This document shows positions 1 through 5,985 of a stretch of 6,899 nucleotides of DNA, piece by piece (position 1 is the stretch's first letter; every line of letters begins with the position of its first letter). The stretch is from positions 1-6,899 of the forward strand of contig CAUJII010000250.1 of assembly GCA_963205035.1 (NCBI GenBank), written 5' to 3'. Below the pieces are notes generated by a model, which worked only from the letters and a program-made list of their open reading frames with translations, ran no database searches and was not told the DNA's origin. This DNA is from Spirochaetota bacterium (lineage in GTDB: Bacteria > Spirochaetota > Leptospiria > Turneriellales > Turneriellaceae). Position numbers and translations under genes: made by a program.

Positions 1-419
1 ACACCCGCCAAAATTTTTTCACGCCTCTCGTTGTCGTGTAGAGCCATAAAAATTCCGAGTGGAATAGAAATTGTGTAGACTAAAATTACCGTCACGATAT
101 TGAAAAAGAGCGTGATAGGGAGTGCCTCCCCCATTTTAGAAAGTACAGGGCGGTGGTCGATGCGACTTTCAGAGAAATCGAGCGTCAGGATGTTTTTCCA
201 TAGCCTAAAGTATTGCACATGGAGCGGGTCGTCCAAGCCATAGTAAGCGCGCATCTTGCTTTGGAATTCGGTCAGCCCCGAGCTCTCTTTCATGCCGTCT
301 GGCCCCATCGATGCAGTCGTGAGCGCATCGGGTCGCATTTTGATTAAAAAAAACGTAATCGTTATAATTCCGACGAAGGTCGGTATCATCAAAAGAAGGC
401 GGCGGAAAATATAGCCCAC
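1..419 (-). CDS. Oligopeptide-type ABC transporter permease (DppB/OppB/YejB family), N-terminal part
   Basis: Inner-membrane permease subunit of a peptide-type ABC importer. The reverse strand reads open for 139 codons and runs off the left edge. The N-terminus GYIFRRLLLMIPTFVGIITI is the classic start of the DppB/OppB/YejB family: a short basic stretch, then the first membrane helix (about residues 9-26). A periplasmic loop follows, with YYGLDDPLHVQYF at about 65-77 matching the family's 'GLDxPL..RY' motif and LDFSES shortly after. A second helix starts near residue 100 (PITLFFNIVTVILVY, then SIPLGI). The EAA loop and the remaining helices lie beyond the window. I chose GTG at 419-417 because it begins exactly at the family N-terminus. 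An in-frame TTG at 455-453 would add 12 residues. Neither has a clear ribosome binding site. The wording around the loop is most YejB-like, but the substrate (di- or oligopeptides, or microcin C-type peptides) cannot be fixed. Confidence 0.87.
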   Translation of the reverse strand, partial: MGYIFRRLLLMIPTFVGIITITFFLIKMRPDALTTASMGPDGMKESSGLTEFQSKMRAYYGLDDPLHVQYFRLWKNILTLDFSESRIDHRPVLSKMGEALPITLFFNIVTVILVYTISIPLGIFMALHDNERREKILAG

Positions 420-517
420 GTCGTGCGAAAACGGCGAAGAGAGCCTACCGGTCAACCATTTCGCTGTGCAAGGCGTGTCACCGATTGAGACTTTCCCGAG
501 ACCTTGCAACGGACCCT

Positions 518-1183
518 ATGTTTCGATTATTGCGTTTTGCCTTGATCCTTTTTTTCCTTGTGGGATTTATCTCCGCACTGATTCCTTTTTATTTAGAGTG
601 GCGTACACGCGCTCTGCTCTATCGCACGACCGAGGCACACGGCGCACCACACCCGGCCCAAGTGGCTTTGATTCCGGGTGCGAGCGTTTTGCCGAACAAG
701 AAGCCTTCGAACACTCTCTTGGGCAGGCTGCGTGCTGGCATCGAGCTCTATAACAAGAACATTGTACCCAAACTACTTTTATCGGGCGATAATCAGGATA
801 GATACTACGACGAAGTCCATGCAATGCGCGATTATTGCCTGCGGCATGGAGTGAAGCCCGAAGATATTTTTTTAGACCACAAGGGCCAGCGGACGTATGA
901 CACAATGCTGCGCGCATCGCAGGTGTTCGGCGTTAAGACGGCCGTCGTCGTGAGTCAAGAGCTTTACTTGCCGCGCGCGCTTTTCTTAGCCGAGGCGTTG
1001 GGGCTGAAAGCCGAAGGGTATGTGGCGGAGGCTTCGTCGTTTGATAACACGTGGGCCGCATGGGGACGCGAATATTTAGCCCGTCTCAAATCGGTAATCG
1101 ATATTTATGCGCTCCACCCGCAGGTAGATTTAGACGGCGGACGAAACGTCTCAGGCGATGGCCGCGCCACTTGGCAGAAGTAG
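518..1183 (+). CDS. sanA: SanA-like DUF218/YdcF-family envelope protein
   Basis: Membrane-anchored protein of the DUF218 superfamily, SanA branch. In enterobacteria SanA is tied to the envelope barrier and vancomycin exclusion at high temperature; its biochemical activity is unsettled. The 221-residue product has one N-terminal anchor helix (about residues 5-25) and then one DUF218 domain outside the membrane. Visible family motifs are PGAS at 53-56, a GRLRAGIELY helix at 69-78, LSGDN at 88-92, YDEVHAMRDY at 97-106, TYDTMLRA at 126-133, Q147, and LPRALFLAEALGL at 151-163. The REYLARLKSVIDIY tail also matches SanA. Length is close to the usual 220-240 residues. ATG 518 is preferred because the hydrophobic anchor follows directly; an in-frame TTG at 485 would add 11 residues. 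No strong ribosome binding site precedes either. The gene is divergent from the permease and ends 21 bases before the convergent 131-residue gene. Confidence 0.87.
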   Translation: MFRLLRFALILFFLVGFISALIPFYLEWRTRALLYRTTEAHGAPHPAQVALIPGASVLPNKKPSNTLLGRLRAGIELYNKNIVPKLLLSGDNQDRYYDEVHAMRDYCLRHGVKPEDIFLDHKGQRTYDTMLRASQVFGVKTAVVVSQELYLPRALFLAEALGLKAEGYVAEASSFDNTWAAWGREYLARLKSVIDIYALHPQVDLDGGRNVSGDGRATWQK

Positions 1184-1204
1184 ATTCGCCAGCGAGTTCT
1201 AAGC

Positions 1205-1600
1205 CTAAATCCAGTGCGCCGCCAACCCTGCGGCCCACAAATAACCCGTTGTCGTAATAATAAACGACACGGAGGAAAACATGCCGAAAGGCGAAAACGG
1301 TGACTTACGAATCTCCGGTTTCACCGACATGACGAGAAACAAGAAGGGGTTCCAAAACGAGCCGATAATGACGCACCAAACCGCACGCTCGTCGACGACG
1401 CCGACCCGGTTCAAGAGCAAAAGGTATAAGAGCCAGTTCAAGACCGCCATCAAGAGATAGTCAATGTGCGCGCTCAAGAGATGTTTCGCGTTCTTGAAAA
1501 TTCCCGTAAACCAACCCATGTACTTGACAGCGACCAAAAGCCACGCCAACGCCAAAGACACGGCGATGAGGATCGCCCCTGAAAAAATTAGTTTCTCCAT
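1205..1600 (-). CDS. Small four-helix membrane protein of unknown function, coupled to the HD-GYP gene
   Basis: I do not recognise a family. The 131-residue product looks like a polytopic inner-membrane protein with about four helices: residues 4-25, 47-63, 74-91 and 109-128. It has almost no soluble domain. Notable polar residues near or in helices are H40, H45 and D47 in the motif SAHIDYLL (helix 2), two Arg/Glu-bearing loops (VDERAVW at 69-75, KPEIRKS at 94-100), and H129 near the C-terminus. A cluster SPFSPFGMF lies before the last helix. Its ATG overlaps the stop of the HD-GYP gene by one base (TAATG), and a GGAG lies about seven bases upstream of the ATG, so translational coupling is likely. 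A sensory or effector role beside the phosphodiesterase is only inference. The histidines could bind a metal or heme, but nothing proves it. Confidence 0.78.
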   Translation of the reverse strand: MEKLIFSGAILIAVSLALAWLLVAVKYMGWFTGIFKNAKHLLSAHIDYLLMAVLNWLLYLLLLNRVGVVDERAVWCVIIGSFWNPFLFLVMSVKPEIRKSPFSPFGMFSSVSFIITTTGYLWAAGLAAHWI

Positions 1601-3603
1601 TAACCCGCTCCAATCGCGCGTAGCTCTTCAATACGCTCGAAAATCTTTGCCTCGATAAAAATTTTTAAGAGGTCGTTGTCGACATGCCCGTCTTTGACTT
1701 CCATCTGCAGAATGTCGAGCGCCTTCTCTGGAGGGATTGCCTTCTTATAGGGTCTATCCCACGCAGTGAGCGCGTCGTAAATATCGGCAATCGTCATCAT
1801 GCGCGTTTGCAGAGAAATTTCTGAGTCGCGCCGCTTGAGCGGATAGCCTTCGCCGTTCAGCTTTTCGTGATGGCCATAAGCAATCTCGGGAATCCAGCGG
1901 AGGTTCGGCGTCCACGGTATTTGTCGCAAAAAATTATAGGTGTGCTTGACATGCGACTCGATTTCGAGCCGCTCTTCGTTGTCGAGCGTGCCTTTGCGGA
2001 TGGAGAGCATCACGAGTTCTTGGTCGCTGATGTAGGGGATTTCTTCTTTTGTCGAAAGCTCAATGCGCCGCTCTGCAATTTTCTGGAGGAATTCAAACGA
2101 GCCCGCAGCCAAAACCGTCGGCTCGTTTGCGGAAAGAATCGCCGAGAACATCTGTTCGGCTTCTTCTTGCTGCTTCTCTATTTCATTATGGTATTTCGCC
2201 TCTATCGCAGGCCACTCTTGTGCGGGTGCGGATTGCATCTCTGCGATCGCACGGCGCAAGTGCCGCGCTTCGATTTCTTTATTCACATAATGGAATCGCC
2301 AACGGATGAGCTCTAACTGCGCGGGATAAAGCTTCTTCGCTTTGACCAGAACATCCTCTCTCACGCCGACTTTGCCGAAGTCATGCAATAGCGACGCATA
2401 ACGCAACTCTTGCACTTGATTGCGGTTGAAACGCACGTTACTAAAGCGCGGCTCTGTGCTCCTGTTGACGGCTTGCGCGATGTTGACCGAGTAATCCGCA
2501 ACACGGAAAGAATGCCCGCTCGTTGTCGGGTCGCGCTGCTCGATGGCGGTCACCGACGCTTTCACAAAACCCTCGAACAAATTTTGAATGTCTTGGATGA
2601 GCTGGTTGTTTTCAATTGCAACCGCCGCTTGCCCCGCCATCGCACTCACGAGCGAATAATCTTTGCGCGTATAAGAAATGACCGCGCCTCCCTTCATATC
2701 GTCGAGCGAGAGTTTGAAATCGGGCTCGCGTTTGCGGTTGATGAGCTGAATGATACCAATGACCTCGTCGTGGTGGTTATTCATTGGAATAACCATCATC
2801 GACTTTGTGTAATAGTTATGTGCCTTGTCATAGTCGGAATTATACGTGTAAGTGGTCCCCGCTGGCAGATTGTGGACATCGTTCAGCAAGAGCGGCTGCG
2901 CCGTCAGAGCGACATGGCCTGCAATCGAGCTTGAGTTGATGGGGAGCAAGAACTCCGTCGCGCCGAGTTGCAACGCTGACTTCTTAAAACGTATGTGCGT
3001 CGGCTTGCTCGCCGTGCCGATACGTTCGGTGAGGTAAATCGATCCCCCGTCGGACGCAGTGAGTTCAATCGCCGATTGGAGCACAAGTTCGATGAGGCGG
3101 TCGAAGTCGCGCTCTGTCGCTAATGCCTGCCCCACAGTAGTTAATCGGCGAATCTCAATATAACTATTCGCCAGACGTTCTTGGAGGTTTAACCTGTCGT
3201 ATTCCGCATGGAACGCCGCGAATTGCGTTTCGCACGCAATTCGCACTTGAGGCATCGGCATAGTCTTCGGTAAGAAAAGATGGATTTGATCTTCTCTGAG
3301 TGGCGCAAAAAGATGGTCTGCGTATTCATGGTCGCAGAGTACAACGATGCGTGTGCGGTGCTGTGGATATTTTTGCAGCCAGTTATGGACGAGCTGGGCA
3401 TTCTCGGCGAGCGAGTTTTCACTCAATAGCCAGACCACCGCATGCTCTTCGTCGGGGTGTGCTGATTTAATGACGAGATTTTCGGTGATGGCCGTGAACG
3501 TGACAGAATCTCGGAAAGGTTCGAGAGAAATGCGGGAAAGCGACGGGTCGAAATAGATGTGTGAGACCACGGTTGAACTTTGGCAATGCGCCGGAGTGGT
3601 CAA
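1600..3603 (-). CDS. GAF/HD-GYP domain cyclic-di-GMP phosphodiesterase (predicted)
   Basis: Predicted cytoplasmic signalling enzyme that hydrolyses cyclic di-GMP. In the 667-codon frame, residues 1-135 form a weakly conserved N-terminal region resembling a degenerate receiver (RIVVLCDHEY at 85-94, no clear phospho-acceptor). A GAF domain spans about 150-335 (DRLIELVLQSAIELT, DGGSIYL at 185-191, MMVIPMNN, GIIQLINR at 283-290), then a linker helix and the HD-GYP domain from about 345. Expected metal ligands are present: H364 (GHSFRV), H407-D408 (LLHDFGKVGV), H551, H578-H579-E580, D607 (TIADIYD). The GYP signature reads HHEKLNGEGYP at 578-588. About 110 helical residues (roughly 425-535) separate the HD and HHE parts. 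I recall this insert as a feature of a known GAF/HD-GYP subfamily, for example in Myxococcota. The frame opens only at TTG 3603 (or GTG 3570), neither with a ribosome binding site. It overlaps the next gene as TAATG. Confidence 0.9.
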   Translation of the reverse strand: MTTPAHCQSSTVVSHIYFDPSLSRISLEPFRDSVTFTAITENLVIKSAHPDEEHAVVWLLSENSLAENAQLVHNWLQKYPQHRTRIVVLCDHEYADHLFAPLREDQIHLFLPKTMPMPQVRIACETQFAAFHAEYDRLNLQERLANSYIEIRRLTTVGQALATERDFDRLIELVLQSAIELTASDGGSIYLTERIGTASKPTHIRFKKSALQLGATEFLLPINSSSIAGHVALTAQPLLLNDVHNLPAGTTYTYNSDYDKAHNYYTKSMMVIPMNNHHDEVIGIIQLINRKREPDFKLSLDDMKGGAVISYTRKDYSLVSAMAGQAAVAIENNQLIQDIQNLFEGFVKASVTAIEQRDPTTSGHSFRVADYSVNIAQAVNRSTEPRFSNVRFNRNQVQELRYASLLHDFGKVGVREDVLVKAKKLYPAQLELIRWRFHYVNKEIEARHLRRAIAEMQSAPAQEWPAIEAKYHNEIEKQQEEAEQMFSAILSANEPTVLAAGSFEFLQKIAERRIELSTKEEIPYISDQELVMLSIRKGTLDNEERLEIESHVKHTYNFLRQIPWTPNLRWIPEIAYGHHEKLNGEGYPLKRRDSEISLQTRMMTIADIYDALTAWDRPYKKAIPPEKALDILQMEVKDGHVDNDLLKIFIEAKIFERIEELRAIGAG

Positions 3604-3631
3604 GGCAAAAGCATAGCCAGCGAGTTCCAGC

Positions 3632-3647
3632 CATGCTCAATCTCCTT
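3632..3647 (-). promoter_or_regulatory. Strong Shine-Dalgarno plus ATG, out of frame with the HD-GYP gene
   Basis: On the minus strand AAGGAG (3647-3642) is followed after seven bases by ATG (3634-3632), a textbook initiation site and the best one in the window. The frame it opens runs 55 codons to a stop ending at 3467, inside the HD-GYP gene, and is not the HD-GYP frame. The HD-GYP frame is closed by TGA just upstream of this ATG, so this start cannot feed it without a frameshift. It may be chance, a leader peptide overlapping the main gene, or a sign of an indel between 3604 and 3634. Confidence 0.35.
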
Positions 3648-3674
3648 GACAACCCTCAACCGGTGGCCCGAAAT
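3646..3674 (+). promoter_or_regulatory. Possible promoter for the NIL gene
   Basis: A perfect -35 hexamer TTGACA (3646-3651) is followed, at 17 bases, by CGAAAT (3669-3674), which matches the -10 consensus only in its last three bases. If used, transcription would begin within a few bases of the GTG start at 3680, giving a leaderless or nearly leaderless message. This would fit the lack of a ribosome binding site. The poor -10 and the overlap of TTGACA with the reverse-strand AAGGAG keep confidence low. Confidence 0.2.
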
Positions 3675-3679
3675 GGGCC
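3665..3679. repeat. GC-rich inverted repeat abutting the NIL start codon
   Basis: GGCCC (3665-3669), loop GAAAT (3670-3674), GGGCC (3675-3679): a perfect five-pair GC stem ending one base before the GTG start at 3680. Two G-T wobble pairs could lengthen it in RNA. Being symmetric, it could be a DNA operator, an RNA hairpin that hides the start codon, or part of the HD-GYP 5' leader on the other strand. No T-run follows on either side, so it is not an intrinsic terminator. Confidence 0.5.
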
Positions 3680-3904
3680 GTGCTCAAGAAACTACAACTT
3701 GAAGTACCGTTGCACCGCGTGCGCGATGCGTTTCTTTATCGCATGGTGACTGAGTATCGTCTGCAACCCAACATTCTCGAAGCAAACATTGGGCCCGACC
3801 GTTCGGGGTCGCTCATCGTTACTGTCGAAGGCACCTTACAAGACTTAGAGCGCGGAATTCTTTTTCTGCGCGAAAACGATATCATTGTGAATGAAACCGA
3901 TTAA
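3680..3904 (+). CDS. Stand-alone NIL-domain protein
   Basis: A 74-residue protein that is little more than one NIL domain, the small ferredoxin-like ligand-binding fold found at the C-terminus of the methionine importer ATPase MetN and fused to some ferredoxins. Visible hallmarks are an opening beta strand (KKLQLEV at 3-9), PNILEANIG at about 31-39, the strand GSLIVTVEG at 43-51, and the closing helix-strand ERGILFLRENDIIV at 57-70. There is no ATPase, ferredoxin or membrane part. The start must be GTG 3680: the frame is closed by TGA at 3647-3649 with no other start codon between. No ribosome binding site is seen, and the GC hairpin ends directly at the start. The gene lies alone on its strand and its TAA overlaps the stop of the convergent Yip1-like gene. 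Binding of methionine or a related amino acid is inference from the MetN family. Confidence 0.78.
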   Translation: MLKKLQLEVPLHRVRDAFLYRMVTEYRLQPNILEANIGPDRSGSLIVTVEGTLQDLERGILFLRENDIIVNETD

Positions 3905-3908
3905 ATCG
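3898..3908. repeat. Palindrome holding two overlapping convergent stop codons
   Basis: CGATT-A-AATCG is a perfect inverted repeat around position 3903. The plus-strand NIL gene ends with TAA at 3902-3904 and the minus-strand Yip1-like gene ends with TAA at 3903-3901, so the genes overlap by four bases. No T-run or long stem is seen here, so neither message has an obvious intrinsic terminator at its end. Confidence 0.6.
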
Positions 3909-4662
3909 CAACAAGCCCTAATTTATTCGAGAGAAGGCTTAAGAGACTCAAGATAAAAAAGGCGGCGAGCCCCATGAGGGCCCACAGGACGAAAATACTC
4001 AGGCGGTATAATAGGTCGTTTTTTTCGCTGATATGCAAGAGCGTCCGTGCGCCCATGAAGAGTTGGCGGTAATGCCAAAAGAGAGCGAAGAGGAAAAGCG
4101 GCACACCAACAAACGGTAAAAAGGCCGCCACCGACATAAAGCTCAAAATCAGCGAAGAAAAAAGCGCGATGCGTAAACCGCTCTGTGGAGTAAACCGACC
4201 CCCGGTATGTTCGGCCGTCTCTTCGGCAATCACTCCCAAAAGATAAATATAGCCGATAAAAAATGCAAACGCCGCGGGCAGGAAAATAAAAATATGCCGC
4301 AAGAAAAGTTTGAAGTTTTTGAAAACGATAAGCTCGCGCACAAAAAAGAAAATGATAAACGGAACCAAGAGGGGGACGTGGTATTTACGAAAAAGGCCCC
4401 AAAACGAACCGCCTTCTTCACGGTAGATCGCATCCCAAGTTCCGGGGGTGTTCGTCAAGAGCTGACGTAATCTCAGCGAGATGAGTTCTAACCCCGCCTT
4501 CTTCTCAATAGAGAAGCTACCCAACCGCACTTGCACATGCGACGAGGCGTGTGCCTCTTGAGCTTCGACGGTTTTTTTGGGTGCAGTGAAAAAATCGCGC
4601 TTTGTACCGCTTGTGCGTGCGGTGCTTGGAGTGGTCGATGTTTTCGAGCGGGTATTTTTCAT
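3901..4662 (-). CDS. Yip1-family-like multi-pass membrane protein
   Basis: A 253-residue integral membrane protein. Residues 1-45 are Ser/Thr/Lys-rich and probably disordered. Residues 62-95 (LRLRQLLTNTPGTWDAIYRE, then WGLFRKYHVP) match the bacterial Yip1/DUF1282 opening 'iL..P..eW..I..E...ly..Yv.P'. About five helices follow: near 97-115, 121-145, 163-182, 183-197 and 220-243. A HTGGRFTPQSGLRIALFSS segment at 152-170 corresponds to the family's conserved GG/Q loop, and FWHYRQLFMGARTLLHI at 195-211 to its last conserved stretch. Bacterial Yip1-like proteins have no settled function. ATG 4662 overlaps the deacetylase stop as ATGA with no ribosome binding site of its own, so it is probably translated by coupling and may serve the same envelope process. 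Its TAA overlaps the stop of the convergent NIL gene. Confidence 0.75.
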   Translation of the reverse strand: MKNTRSKTSTTPSTARTSGTKRDFFTAPKKTVEAQEAHASSHVQVRLGSFSIEKKAGLELISLRLRQLLTNTPGTWDAIYREEGGSFWGLFRKYHVPLLVPFIIFFFVRELIVFKNFKLFLRHIFIFLPAAFAFFIGYIYLLGVIAEETAEHTGGRFTPQSGLRIALFSSLILSFMSVAAFLPFVGVPLFLFALFWHYRQLFMGARTLLHISEKNDLLYRLSIFVLWALMGLAAFFILSLLSLLSNKLGLVAI

Positions 4663-5888
4663 GCGTTATGGCGGCGTTTTTTTGACTTTGCTTTTTTCTG
4701 CGTCTTCTGTTGTGGGGCGTTGCCCGTCTTATGGTTAAAGAGCGCATTAGCACGGTACTCAATCCCATTTTCTTTGTAAAGCACTTCGAGAATGCTCAGG
4801 CGCTTCTTAGAGGGCTTAAAATCGACGACGAGATTTCCTGTTTGCGCGTTGTAACGGAATGCTTGCGCTGTCGAGTAAACTCTGACTTTGAGATTATTCA
4901 CCGCAAGCCCTTTCGGTATTTGAAAGCTCAACGTCTTCTCTGAATTGATAATCGCTCCGGGTTCGCTATCGACGTTCTTGAACGGCAACGAATGCGCGAG
5001 AGTCTTTTGTGCAAACGCTTTGCCATTGTCGCCTTTCGTCACGAGAAAGCGTTTCAGTAGATACGGGTTTTCGCCCACATGGTTTGCGCCATGAAAAATT
5101 GTGTACGCGGCAGTGTAACCCGCCTGCTGCAAAAGAGGGATTGTCTCGGAATTATAAATCCCAAAAGGATAAGCGAGTTGAGAGACAGTCACACCGGCCC
5201 GTTTCTGAATCGTCTTTTTCGAGTCGACAAATTGTGCAAGCTGTTCTTTCTCGTTCATTGTGTTGAGCATCGGGTGCCACATCGTGTGGCTTTCAATCGC
5301 ATGCCCTGCCTTCGAGACTTCTTGCACTTGCGCCCACGTCAGAGCGCGTTTCTTGCGCGCAATAATATATGTGGGATAGATAAAGAGCACGCCTTTGAAT
5401 TTGTGCTTACCAAAAATCGGCTGTGCATAGTTCACAAAATCGTTATTGCCGTCGTCAAAGGTGAGCACAACGGGTCTCTTGCCGTCTGAAAAATCGAGAC
5501 TCTTTTCTCCCTTCACATAAGCCAAGAGGTCATCGGACGAAATGGTGTAAAAATTATTTGTTGCAAGGTATTCCATTTGTGCGCGGAACTCGTCGACCGT
5601 CACCGCATAGGGTGTCGGTCTCTCGCGGTATTGCTCTGTTGTCACAATTTGGTGGTAGCAAAGAACCGGCACCCCAATATCTGTGCGCCAGTTGGAAGAA
5701 ATCTCTCCCGAAGCGACGGCTGGCGGTCTTGACAAGGATTCGCTTTCTTTGTTATGTGTTTGTGCCGTCGTTGCGGGCGAAGCAGCAGAAATTTTTTGTG
5801 CGGGACGGCTTTGGAACCAAGCGATAACGGCGAAAACGGCGAATAGGAGCACTGAGAGAAAGAGATAACCTCGAAAACGCGAGTACAT
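4659..5888 (-). CDS. Membrane-anchored NodB-type polysaccharide deacetylase
   Basis: Predicted metal-dependent carbohydrate esterase (CE4) that removes N- or O-acetyl groups from an envelope or exported polysaccharide. It has one N-terminal membrane helix (about residues 8-24), with no lipobox cysteine, then a Ser/Thr/Ala linker to about 68. The NodB domain follows: VPVLCYHQI at 73-81 (the opening seen in PgaB/IcaB-like members), TFDDG at 143-147 (catalytic base and metal Asp), SHTMWHP at 200-206 (metal ligands H201 and H205), LAYPFG at 238-243, GYTAAYTI at 257-264, and YLLKRFLV at 276-283 for the late arginine motif. A beta-rich C-terminal domain (about 315-385) and a Lys/Arg-rich tail (KAKSKKRR, 399-406) are extra. 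ATG 5888 lies directly before the anchor. No ribosome binding site is evident. The stop overlaps the Yip1-like gene as ATGA. The substrate is unknown. Confidence 0.88.
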   Translation of the reverse strand: MYSRFRGYLFLSVLLFAVFAVIAWFQSRPAQKISAASPATTAQTHNKESESLSRPPAVASGEISSNWRTDIGVPVLCYHQIVTTEQYRERPTPYAVTVDEFRAQMEYLATNNFYTISSDDLLAYVKGEKSLDFSDGKRPVVLTFDDGNNDFVNYAQPIFGKHKFKGVLFIYPTYIIARKKRALTWAQVQEVSKAGHAIESHTMWHPMLNTMNEKEQLAQFVDSKKTIQKRAGVTVSQLAYPFGIYNSETIPLLQQAGYTAAYTIFHGANHVGENPYLLKRFLVTKGDNGKAFAQKTLAHSLPFKNVDSEPGAIINSEKTLSFQIPKGLAVNNLKVRVYSTAQAFRYNAQTGNLVVDFKPSKKRLSILEVLYKENGIEYRANALFNHKTGNAPQQKTQKKAKSKKRRHNA

Positions 5889-5985
5889 GCGGCAACGTAG
5901 AGATTCGATATACGGTGAAAATCAATAGAGGCCAAAGTAAGTAATTATGGTTTACGGGTGCGCCTTTCTGAAAATCGTGTGAATA
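5889..5985. other. Divergent intergenic region between deacetylase and FGGY kinase
   Basis: This 97-base gap must hold control signals for both divergent genes. An eight-base direct repeat TGAAAATC occurs at 5916-5923 and 5969-5976, spaced 53 bases start to start. A TATATC on the minus strand (5914-5909) could be a -10 for the deacetylase, but no good -35 goes with it. No clear promoter or ribosome binding site is seen for the kinase. Confidence 0.3.

Noticed and set aside
420..480. GCACAGCGAAAT on the minus strand upstream of the permease, faintly like part of a c-di-GMP-I (GEMM) riboswitch.
   Set aside because: Only a few bases agree, the second conserved block and the P1 stem are absent, and there is too little space before the start codon.
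2410..2934. Long plus-strand open frame (174 codons) opposite the HD-GYP gene; a similar one lies at 1867-2316.
   Set aside because: Arg/Cys/His-rich translations with no recognisable domain, lying antisense to a gene with clear GAF and HD-GYP motifs. They follow from codon bias of the real gene.
1188..3627. 12-base direct repeat GCCAGCGAGTTC at 1188-1199 and 3616-3627, flanking the HD-GYP/membrane protein pair like target-site or att repeats.
   Set aside because: About one 12-base match is expected by chance in a window this size. There is no integrase, transposase or terminal inverted repeat, and the genes look like their neighbours.
3913..3940. AAGCC...GGCTT inverted repeat as a possible terminator for the NIL gene.
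   Set aside because: Five pairs with an 18-base loop and no T-run; too weak for an intrinsic terminator.
4674..4684. T-run after GGCGGCG on the plus strand, resembling a terminator tail.
   Set aside because: It lies within the C-terminal coding end of the minus-strand deacetylase, encodes the basic tail's neighbourhood, has no stem, and no plus-strand gene ends there.
425..5843. 14-base identity GCGAAAACGGCGAA at 425-438 and 5830-5843, with a shorter relative in the 131-residue gene.
   Set aside because: Low-complexity GCG/AAA wording; one copy lies inside the deacetylase anchor coding sequence. No shared structure surrounds the copies.
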